Assembly (NCBI RefSeq): GCF_024810105.1
Contig: NZ_JANUDX010000017.1
Coordinates: forward strand, 1-35,953
Reading direction: 5' to 3'
DNA length: 35,953 bases
From: Stenotrophomonas sp. BIGb0135
GTDB taxonomy: Bacteria; Pseudomonadota; Gammaproteobacteria; Xanthomonadales; Xanthomonadaceae
Within the stretch, counting starts at the first letter, position 1; each line of letters starts with the position of its first letter. Of the stretch, positions 25,951-32,241 are shown one piece after another. The notes under the pieces were generated by a model. It was not told the origin of the DNA and made no database searches. It worked only from the letters and a program-made list of their open reading frames with translations. Made by a program: the position numbers and the translations under genes.

Positions 25951-26619
25951 ATGGCCAGAAAAACCAAAGAAGAGGCGCAGGCCACCCGCGCGGGCATCCT
26001 TGATGCAGCGCAGGCCTGTTTCCATGAGTACGGCGTGGCCGGGACCAGCCTGGCGATGATCGGTGCGCGCGCGGGTTACACGCGCGGCGCGGTGTACTGG
26101 CACTTCAAGAACAAGACCGAAGTGCTGACCGCGATGATCGACCGCGAGCGCATTCCGTTCATCGAGCGCCTGCGGCGGACGACCTCGTCCAAGCGCAACA
26201 CGCCGGTGCTGGACCTGCGCTCGGCGCTGCTGGTGTCCTTCCAGGAGCTGGCCGACGACGAGCGGCTGCGCAACATGATGGAGATCATGCTGCGCAACGA
26301 TCTGTCGGTGGAGAGCCAGGCGATGCAGGCGCTGCAACTGGAAGCATCGCGCGAGGAGCTGGCCATTTTCGCCGCCGCGTTCGAGCGCGCGCGCGAGTTG
26401 GGCCAGTTGCGAGAGGGGGTGGACGTGGACACGGTGGCGCGCATCGTGAGCACGAGCCTGACCGGGGTGCTGTACAGCGCGATGCTGGAGCCGGAACTGT
26501 TCGAGATCAAGCGCGATGGCCTGCAGACGCTGGATGCCATCCTGAGCGCGTTCGTGAAGCCGGGTGTGTTCACCCCGGGCGCGGCGCCGACGGCGTTGCC
26601 GACTGAGGACGAGGCGTAA
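25951..26619 (+). CDS. smeT: TetR-family efflux repressor, SmeT/AcrR type
   Basis: Binds the shared operator and represses the divergent efflux operon; drug-like ligands release it. The 222-residue product has an N-terminal TetR helix-turn-helix (ILDAAQACFHEYGVAGTSLAMIGARAGYTRGAVYWHF, residues about 15-50, here split across the motif) followed by an all-helical ligand domain. The N-terminal MARKTKEEAQATR and AGYTRGAVYWHFKNK are shared with SmeT and TtgR/AcrR proteins. From memory the ligand domain differs at many positions from S. maltophilia SmeT, so this is probably an orthologue in a related species. Confidence 0.9.
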   Translation: MARKTKEEAQATRAGILDAAQACFHEYGVAGTSLAMIGARAGYTRGAVYWHFKNKTEVLTAMIDRERIPFIERLRRTTSSKRNTPVLDLRSALLVSFQELADDERLRNMMEIMLRNDLSVESQAMQALQLEASREELAIFAAAFERARELGQLREGVDVDTVARIVSTSLTGVLYSAMLEPELFEIKRDGLQTLDAILSAFVKPGVFTPGAAPTALPTEDEA

Positions 26620-26624
26620 GGCCT

Positions 26625-26663
26625 GACGCCAAGACTCGAACGCCAAAGGCGCTCATTGGCGTC
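26625..26663 (+). other. Inverted repeat after smeT
   Basis: gacgccaa (26625-26632) and ttggcgtc (26656-26663) form a perfect 8-bp stem; the loop contains a second small hairpin cgcc-aaa-ggcg. It begins 5 bases after the smeT stop. It may mark the transcript end, though no T run follows. Confidence 0.4.
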
Positions 26664-26767
26664 GCTGGCCGGGCTGGGCAGGCTGGGCAGGTGCGGCAGG
26701 AAAGGCGTCGTGCTTACCCTGCGACGGCCCTTGGCAAAAGACGCTTCCCTCCGACGGGAGAAGAGCC

Positions 26768-26802
26768 AAAAAAAAGCGACGACGCTTTCGCGCCGCCGCT
26801 TT
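26768..26802 (-). terminator. Rho-independent terminator after hslU
   Basis: On the minus strand a 13-bp stem (aaagcggcggcgc with its partner, two G-U pairs) is closed by a GAAA tetraloop and followed by eight T. It lies 26 bases past the hslU stop. The intact pairing holds only on the minus strand, which fixes the direction. Confidence 0.93.
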
Positions 26803-26827
26803 CCTACCACCCGACCGGTGTGATGCG

Positions 26828-28201
26828 TTACAGGATGTAGCGGCTCAGGTCCGGGTCCTGCACCAGCTCGCCCAGGTGCGCATCCACGTAAGCCTTGTCG
26901 ATGCTGATGGTCTCGCCATCGCGGTCCGGGGCCTCGTAGCTGAGCGTGTCCAGCAGGCGCTCCAGCACCGTGTGCAGGCGGCGGGCGCCGATGTTTTCCT
27001 GGCGCTCGTTGACCTGGAAGGCGATCTCCGCGAGGCGGTCCACCGCATCGTCGGTGAACGTCATCGCCACGCCTTCGGTCTGCAGCAACGCTTCGTACTG
27101 CTTGGTCAGCGCCGCCTTCGGTTCGGTGAGGATGCGCACGAAATCCTGCTTGCTCAACGCGCCCAGCTCCACCCGGATCGGGAAGCGGCCCTGCAGCTCC
27201 GGGATCAGGTCGCTGGGCTTGGCCAGGTGGAACGCGCCGGAGGCAATGAACAGGATGTGGTCGGTCTTGATCGTGCCGTACTTGGTGGACACGTTGGAGC
27301 CCTCCACCAGCGGCAGCAGGTCGCGCTGCACGCCTTCGCGCGAGACGTCGCCGCCGCCCACGTTGTCGCCGCGCTTGGCCACCTTGTCGATCTCGTCGAT
27401 GAACACGATGCCATGCTGCTCGCAGGCCTCGATCGCCGCGCTGCGGATGTCGTCTTCATTGACCAGCTTGCCGGCCTCTTCCTCGATCAGCAGCGGACGC
27501 GCCGCCTTGATGCTCAGCGTGCGCTTCTGCGCCTTGCCGCCGCCCATGCTGGAGAACATCTGGCGCAGCTGCTGGCCCATTTCCTCCATGCCCGGCGGGG
27601 TCATGATGTCCATGCTGACGTTGGCGGTGACTTCCAGCTCGATCTCGCGCTCGTCCAGCTCACCGTTGCGTAGCATGCGGCGGAACTTGATCCGGGTCTC
27701 GTTGTCCTGCGCCGATGGCTCGTTGCGCGCCGCCTCGGCATCGAAGCCGATGCCCACGCTGCGGCGCGGCAGCAGCGCATCCAGGATGCGGTCTTCGGCG
27801 CGCTCCTCGGCCTGGGTGCGCACGCGCACCTTGGCCTGCTCGCGATATAGCTTGACCGCGGTGTCGGCCAGGTCGCGGATGATCTGTTCCACGTCCTTGC
27901 CGACATAGCCGACTTCGGTGAAGCGGGTGGCTTCGACCTTCACGAACGGCGCGTTGGCCAGCGTGGCCAGGCGGCGCGCGATCTCGGTCTTGCCCACGCC
28001 GGTCGGGCCGATCATGAGGATGTTCTTGGGCATCACCTCGTTGCGCAGTTCGGCCGGCAACTGCATGCGGCGCCAGCGGTTGCGCAGCGCGATGGCGACC
28101 GCACGCTTGGCATCGTGCTGGCCGACGATATGCCGGTCCAGCTCCTGCACGATCTCGCGCGGGGTCATGGTGGCGGAAGAAACTTCGATCTTGTGCGGCA
28201 T
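26828..28201 (-). CDS. hslU: HslU, ATPase subunit of the HslUV protease
   Basis: AAA+ unfoldase that feeds proteins into the HslV chamber. The 457-residue product has the Walker A GPTGVGKT at about 65-72, the pore loop GYVG at 98-101, Walker B IVFIDEIDK, an inserted I-domain between them, and the C-terminal DLSRYIL tail that docks on HslV. An upstream GTG at 28213 would add four residues (MSTS); the ATG is preferred, but neither has a strong ribosome binding site. Downstream of hslV, separated by 148 bases containing a SMAG pair. Confidence 0.97.
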   Translation of the reverse strand: MPHKIEVSSATMTPREIVQELDRHIVGQHDAKRAVAIALRNRWRRMQLPAELRNEVMPKNILMIGPTGVGKTEIARRLATLANAPFVKVEATRFTEVGYVGKDVEQIIRDLADTAVKLYREQAKVRVRTQAEERAEDRILDALLPRRSVGIGFDAEAARNEPSAQDNETRIKFRRMLRNGELDEREIELEVTANVSMDIMTPPGMEEMGQQLRQMFSSMGGGKAQKRTLSIKAARPLLIEEEAGKLVNEDDIRSAAIEACEQHGIVFIDEIDKVAKRGDNVGGGDVSREGVQRDLLPLVEGSNVSTKYGTIKTDHILFIASGAFHLAKPSDLIPELQGRFPIRVELGALSKQDFVRILTEPKAALTKQYEALLQTEGVAMTFTDDAVDRLAEIAFQVNERQENIGARRLHTVLERLLDTLSYEAPDRDGETISIDKAYVDAHLGELVQDPDLSRYIL

Positions 28202-28272
28202 GGATGTGCTCACGAGGATATGGGGTGGAATGACGTATCACCGGCCTGCCTGGCAGCGTCGTAACGCTGATG

Positions 28273-28331
28273 CAGCGCCACGCCATGCGTGGCTGACCGG
28301 AAACCGCAGCCACGCATGGCGGGGCTCCAGC
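28273..28331 (-). repeat. SMAG inverted pair between hslV and hslU
   Basis: Two inverted copies: gcgccacgccatgcgtggct (ending 28294) and agccacgcatggcggggctc (from 28308). They can pair with themselves or with each other. The pair lies about 19 bases past the hslV stop and inside the hslVU transcript. Confidence 0.85.
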
Positions 28332-28349
28332 GAGCGTTGACCCTGCGGG

Positions 28350-28901
28350 TCAAAGCTCCTCGACCACCACGTTGCGGTTGGTGTAGATGCAGATGTCGCC
28401 GGCGATGTTGATCGACTCGGTGGCGATGGTGCGGGCGTCCAGTTCGGTGTGCGCCAGCAGCGCGCGCGCGGCCGACAGCGCGTAGGAGCCACCGGAGCCG
28501 ATGGCGATGATGCCGTCTTCCGGCTCGATCACATCGCCGGTGCCGCTGATGATCAGCGAGGTGTCCTTGTCGGCCACCGCGAGCAGCGCCTCGAGCTTGC
28601 CCAGGCGGCGCTCGGTGCGCCAGTCCTTGGCCAGTTCCACCGCGGCGCGCTGCAGCTGGCCATGCTTTTCCAGCTTGGCTTCGAACAGCTCGAACAGGGT
28701 GAACGCATCGGCGGCCGCGCCAGCGAAACCGGCCAGCACCTGGCCCTCACGACCCAGCCGGCGCACCTTGCGGGCGTTGCCCTTCATCACCGTATGGCCG
28801 AGGGTGACCTGGCCATCGCCGGCAACCGCGACATGACCGTTGCGGCGCACCGAGATGATGGTGGTGGCGTGAAACACATTGGGATTCTGACTGGGGTCCA
28901 T
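28350..28901 (-). CDS. hslV: HslV, peptidase subunit of the HslUV protease
   Basis: Proteasome-related threonine peptidase forming a dodecameric chamber. The 183-residue product keeps the TTIISVRRNG segment whose first Thr (residue 13) becomes the nucleophile after removal of a 12-residue leader, longer than in E. coli where only Met is removed. GDGQVTLG and GSGGSYALSAARAL are family signatures. A strong ribosome binding site (ggagg, about 5 bases upstream) marks the ATG. A sigma-32-like promoter lies just before it. Confidence 0.97.
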   Translation of the reverse strand: MDPSQNPNVFHATTIISVRRNGHVAVAGDGQVTLGHTVMKGNARKVRRLGREGQVLAGFAGAAADAFTLFELFEAKLEKHGQLQRAAVELAKDWRTERRLGKLEALLAVADKDTSLIISGTGDVIEPEDGIIAIGSGGSYALSAARALLAHTELDARTIATESINIAGDICIYTNRNVVVEEL

Positions 28902-28926
28902 GGAGCCTCCGGGGTGACAGAGACTG

Positions 28927-28954
28927 AGGTGGGGTCGTTGCCGGGGGCTTCAAC
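28927..28954 (-). promoter_or_regulatory. Sigma-32-type heat-shock promoter for hslVU
   Basis: Minus strand: GTTGAAG (28948-28954), 13-base spacer, CCCCACCT (28927-28934). The E. coli sigma-32 consensus is CTTGAA, 13-15 bases, CCCCATNT. The start would be about 20 bases before the hslV ATG. hslVU is a known heat-shock operon in enterobacteria. Confidence 0.65.
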
Positions 28955-28992
28955 CCACCCTGCCCTGCGCCCGGGTGACGCAGCGGATCGAT

Positions 28993-29883
28993 TCAGCTTT
29001 CGTTGCCGCTCTTGCGCCGCTTGGCACGCGGGTGCGCGGCGTCGTAGACCTTGGCCAGGTGCTGGAAATCCAGGTGGGTGTAGATCTGCGTGGTGGCGAT
29101 GTCGGCGTGGCCAAGCAGCTCCTGCACGCCACGCAGGTCACCGGACGATTCCAGGATGTGGCTGGCGAAGCTGTGCCGCAGCATGTGCGGATGGACGTGC
29201 TTGAACAGGCCCTGGCGCTGGGCCAGCTGGCGGATGCGGATCTGGATGGCGCGCTGGGTGATCGGGCCGCCCTTGCGCCCGGGGAATACCGGCTGGCCCT
29301 CGCCCCCGCCGCTTTCGCCGCGCCAGCCTTCCAGCGCGGTGCGCGCGTGCGAGCCGAACGGTACGCGGCGCTGGCGGTTACCTTTGCCCATCACGTTGAC
29401 CAGACCGGTGGCGAAATCCAGGTCGCGCCAGATCAGCGCGCACAGTTCGCTCAGGCGCAGCCCGGAGGAATAGAACAGCTCCAGCAGCGCGCGGTCGCGC
29501 AGGCCCAGCGGACCATCGGTGGGCAGTTCCACCAGTTGCACCGCCTCGTCGGCATCGAGCACCTGCGGCAACTTGCGCGGTGCCTTGGGAGCCTTCAGGC
29601 CCGCCGCGGGGCTGGCATCGATGCGCTGGTGCTTGAGCAGCCAGGCGTAGAAACTGCGGTAGGCCGACAGCCGCCGCTGCAGTGACGTCGGCGACAGCCC
29701 GCGACGGTGCTCGGCAGCGATGAACTGGCGCAGCTGCTCGCCGTGCAGGGCCTCGATCACCGCGCCCTGCCCCTGCGACCAGTGCGTGAGCGCGTCGAGG
29801 TCACGCCGGTACGCATCCAGCGTATGCGCCGACATGCGCCGCTCCACCTGCAGGTGCGAGAGGAACTCGGCGGCGGCGCTCAT
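28993..29883 (-). CDS. xerC: Tyrosine recombinase XerC
   Basis: Resolves chromosome dimers at dif together with XerD. The 296-residue product has the N-terminal SAM-like core-binding domain and the C-terminal catalytic domain with all key residues: Arg in GLRLSEL, Lys in GKGNRQRRVP, H-x-x-R in HMLRHSFASH, His in LGHADIATTQ and Tyr in IYTHLD. The gene order dapF, DUF484, xerC is common in gamma-proteobacteria and separates XerC from XerD. One oddity is a Gly-rich insert (GESGGGEGQPVFPG) before the third catalytic region. The gap to the DUF484 gene is 22 bases. Confidence 0.94.
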   Translation of the reverse strand: MSAAAEFLSHLQVERRMSAHTLDAYRRDLDALTHWSQGQGAVIEALHGEQLRQFIAAEHRRGLSPTSLQRRLSAYRSFYAWLLKHQRIDASPAAGLKAPKAPRKLPQVLDADEAVQLVELPTDGPLGLRDRALLELFYSSGLRLSELCALIWRDLDFATGLVNVMGKGNRQRRVPFGSHARTALEGWRGESGGGEGQPVFPGRKGGPITQRAIQIRIRQLAQRQGLFKHVHPHMLRHSFASHILESSGDLRGVQELLGHADIATTQIYTHLDFQHLAKVYDAAHPRAKRRKSGNES

Positions 29884-29905
29884 GGCAGCGGGGTCGCGAC
29901 CGGGC

Positions 29906-30583
29906 TCAGCCCTGCGCGAAGCGCGTCAGCGCCACGCCCAGCGACTCGCCCATCATGCGCAGGAACAGCGTGCCCATGCCGGGATAGAAGCGGTTGGCAT
30001 CGTGGCTGCCCACCGCGATCAGGCCCACGCCCGGCAACGGCAGCAGGGCACTGGATTGCACCTCGCCCACGCGCTCGCCATAGAGCACCGCGTTCTTTTC
30101 CGGCTGCAGGCGGCCACAGATCGGTTCGCCATCCTGGAGGCAATCGCGGAACGCGGCCAGGGCCGGGCTGTCCGCGGCGATCACCTGCAGCCACGGCGCC
30201 TGCTCCAGCCCGGCCACCGGGTGCAGCAGCACCAGCCGCACCAGGTCACCGGCAAAGTCTTCTTCCAGCGAGGCGGCCATGGCACGCAGGGTATCGGCGG
30301 CCGAGGTCTGCTTCATCAACGCCAGGGTCAGCTGGTGGGTGCGCACCGCCAGGCGTTCATTGACCTGCGCGTTGGCGGCCAGCTCGGCCAGCCGCCGCGA
30401 CAGCTCGCGGTTCTTGTCGCGCAGCACCTCGAGCTGGTAGCTGGCCAGCGAGGCGGTCGGGCCGTCGTCGCGCGGGACTACCAGGGTGAGGGTGAGGTCG
30501 GGGAACTGCTTGAGGAAGGCCGGGTGCCGGCGCAGCCAGGCGGCGACGTCATGCGCAGCGATCTTTTCGACGGTCTCGCTCAT
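29906..30583 (-). CDS. DUF484 family protein
   Basis: GAF-like fold protein of unknown function (YigA family), usually found between dapF and xerC as here. The 225-residue product shows the family start HDVAAWLRRHPAFLKQFPDL, a coiled-coil-like helix (LRDKNRELSRRLAEL) and the C-terminal DANRFYPGMGTLFLRMMGE. The ATG at 30583 overlaps the dapF stop as ATGA and has GGGGAG upstream; a GTG three codons earlier is less likely. No signal peptide. Confidence 0.92.
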   Translation of the reverse strand: MSETVEKIAAHDVAAWLRRHPAFLKQFPDLTLTLVVPRDDGPTASLASYQLEVLRDKNRELSRRLAELAANAQVNERLAVRTHQLTLALMKQTSAADTLRAMAASLEEDFAGDLVRLVLLHPVAGLEQAPWLQVIAADSPALAAFRDCLQDGEPICGRLQPEKNAVLYGERVGEVQSSALLPLPGVGLIAVGSHDANRFYPGMGTLFLRMMGESLGVALTRFAQG

Positions 30584-31431
30584 GGGTTCCACTCCCCTTC
30601 AAAGACGAACGCTGCCGGGCCGGACATCACCACCTGGGCGTCGTCGGCCGGCCAGCGCAGGCGCAGGTCGCCGCCCGGCAGCGACAGCGTGGCATCGCGC
30701 TCGAGCCGGCCGCGCTGCATCATCACCACCGCCGCGGCGCAGGCACCGCTGCCACAGGCCAGGGTTTCACCGACGCCGCGCTCGTACACGCGCAGGCGCG
30801 CATGCCGCGGGTCGATCACCTGCACGAAGCCGACATTGACCGACTGCGGGAACGTGGCGTGCTGCTGCAGCAACGCGCCCAACCGCTCCACCGGTGCCGC
30901 GTCGACCAGGCCGACCTCGATCACCGCATGCGGATTGCCCATCGAGACCGCCCCGAAACGCACGGTGTCGCCCTGCAGGGGCAGCAGGTATTCATCGCGG
31001 GCGCGGGCGAAGCCGAGCAGCGGCACCTGCGCCGGTTCGAAGCGCGGCACACCCATGGCCACCGCGTACTGGTCGCTGCCGAGGCGCTCGATGGTGTGGG
31101 TGGCCAGCGGGCTGTCGATGGCGAAGCGGTCGCCGCTGGCCGCGCCATCGCGGACCAGCCAGGCCGCCACGCAGCGCGCGCCGTTGCCGCACTGCTCGGA
31201 CTGCGAGCCGTCCGCGTTCCAGATCCGGTAGGACGCGACCGAGCCCTCGGCACGCGGCGGCTCGATGGTCAGGATCTGGTCGCACCCCACGCCGGTATGG
31301 CGGTCGGCCAGGTGCGTGGCCAGGGCCGGGCTGGGTTCGGGCGTACCGTCACGCAGGTCCAGCACCACGAAGTCATTGCCGGCACCGTGCATCTTGCTGA
31401 AGCGCAGCGCCGTGGACGCGGCCTTAGTCAT
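30580..31431 (-). CDS. dapF: Diaminopimelate epimerase
   Basis: Converts LL- to meso-diaminopimelate, the precursor of lysine and of the peptidoglycan cross-linking residue. The 283-residue cytoplasmic enzyme has both catalytic cysteines: Cys81 in EQCGNGARC and Cys226 in ACGSGAC. The N-terminal FSKMHGAGNDFVV is the family signature. It overlaps the lptM stop by eight bases and the DUF484 start by four, so the lptM-dapF-DUF484 stretch is tightly coupled. Confidence 0.98.
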   Translation of the reverse strand: MTKAASTALRFSKMHGAGNDFVVLDLRDGTPEPSPALATHLADRHTGVGCDQILTIEPPRAEGSVASYRIWNADGSQSEQCGNGARCVAAWLVRDGAASGDRFAIDSPLATHTIERLGSDQYAVAMGVPRFEPAQVPLLGFARARDEYLLPLQGDTVRFGAVSMGNPHAVIEVGLVDAAPVERLGALLQQHATFPQSVNVGFVQVIDPRHARLRVYERGVGETLACGSGACAAAVVMMQRGRLERDATLSLPGGDLRLRWPADDAQVVMSGPAAFVFEGEWNP

Positions 31432-31666
31432 TACCGTCTTCGGACTTCAGCGGCGCATCGACCGGATCGGGTACCACCGGCGGGGTGTCGGTGTCATCCA
31501 CGGCAGCCGGCGGCGGGGTGGCGTCGGTAGCCGGTTCGGCGACTTCCTCGACCGGCACCGGCTTCTGCGGCAGTACCAGCGGGCCCTTGTTGCCGCAGGC
31601 GGCAAGGAGAAGCAGCGAGGCCGCTGCCAACGGAATCAGGATTCGGTTGCGATGGGGGATGCTCAT
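31424..31666 (-). CDS. lptM: LptM (YifL-type) small outer-membrane lipoprotein
   Basis: Small lipoprotein that in E. coli (YifL, renamed LptM) helps LptD fold and form its native disulphides. The 80-residue product has a lipobox LLLAAC with Cys24 followed directly by the conserved GNKGPL motif, then an acidic, Pro/Ala/Asp-rich tail. It sits upstream of dapF, the usual neighbour. The ATG lies 6 bases after a TATACT box, so the mRNA may be leaderless. Confidence 0.88.
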   Translation of the reverse strand: MSIPHRNRILIPLAAASLLLLAACGNKGPLVLPQKPVPVEEVAEPATDATPPPAAVDDTDTPPVVPDPVDAPLKSEDGND

Positions 31667-31672
31667 GCCCCG

Positions 31673-31678
31673 AGTATA
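31673..31678 (-). promoter_or_regulatory. -10 box of lptM, probably leaderless
   Basis: Minus-strand TATACT (5 of 6 matches) ends 6 bases before the lptM ATG, so the expected start is the A of ATG. No good -35 box is seen. Confidence 0.45.
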
Positions 31679-31720
31679 GCCGTGCCCTCTTTGGCCGAGG
31701 GTATCGATTCAGTGAATGGG

Positions 31721-31743
31721 GTAAAGCCACCCCATGCGGGGCC
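31721..31743. repeat. Single SMAG-like element
   Basis: gtaaagccaccccatgcgg followed by ggcc, a GTAA-headed variant of the SMAG repeat. It lies about 15 bases past the DUF454 stop codon. Confidence 0.6.
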
Positions 31744-31758
31744 TGGCGATGCCACGCG

Positions 31759-32181
31759 TCATGAGGCCGGCGGCAGCGGCCGGCTCCACAGCCAGATCGC
31801 CACCACGGTCATGCTGCCGATGGACAGCCACTTCACCCAGGCGATCGGCACGCACCACAGCATGATGCCGGCGCACGCGGTCATGGTCAGGGTGGCCATC
31901 CATTTGGCGTAGCGGCTGACCGCACCGTGGGCCTGCCAGTTGACGATGGCCGGGCCGAAGCGCGGGTGCTGCAGCAGCCAGGTGTGCAGGCGCTCCGAGC
32001 CGCGCGAGGCGGCCCAGGCAGAGATCAGGATGAAGACGGTGGTGGGCAGGCCCGGCACGAAGATGCCGACGATGCCGGTGCCCAGGCTGGCATAGGCCAG
32101 CAGCCACCACGCCCATCGGAACCGCACCGGCGGCCGCGGGGCCGGGGCATCAGGAACGTCGGGGCGCTCGGGAAGAGTCAT
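31759..32181 (-). CDS. DUF454 family inner-membrane protein (YbaN type)
   Basis: Unknown-function membrane protein of 140 residues. It has about three or four hydrophobic segments and the DUF454 signature LGTGIVGIFVPGLPTTVFIL, followed by SAWAASRGSERLHTWLLQHPRFG. The chosen ATG at 32181 lies 6 bases after a TATGCT box, which suggests a leaderless start; an upstream ATG at 32238 would add 19 residues and nearly touch the peptidase stop. The N-terminal 25 residues are Pro/Ala-rich, longer than in E. coli YbaN. Confidence 0.86.
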   Translation of the reverse strand: MTLPERPDVPDAPAPRPPVRFRWAWWLLAYASLGTGIVGIFVPGLPTTVFILISAWAASRGSERLHTWLLQHPRFGPAIVNWQAHGAVSRYAKWMATLTMTACAGIMLWCVPIAWVKWLSIGSMTVVAIWLWSRPLPPAS

Positions 32182-32187
32182 GCGCGC

Positions 32188-32193
32188 AGCATA
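32188..32193 (-). promoter_or_regulatory. -10 box of the DUF454 gene, possibly leaderless
   Basis: Minus-strand TATGCT (4 of 6 matches) with 6 bases between it and the ATG, the same spacing as at ubiE and lptM. Confidence 0.3.
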
Positions 32194-32241
32194 GCGAGCC
32201 AGGGCGGCCACCGCGATGGTCGCCGCCCCGCCCGCCATGGG

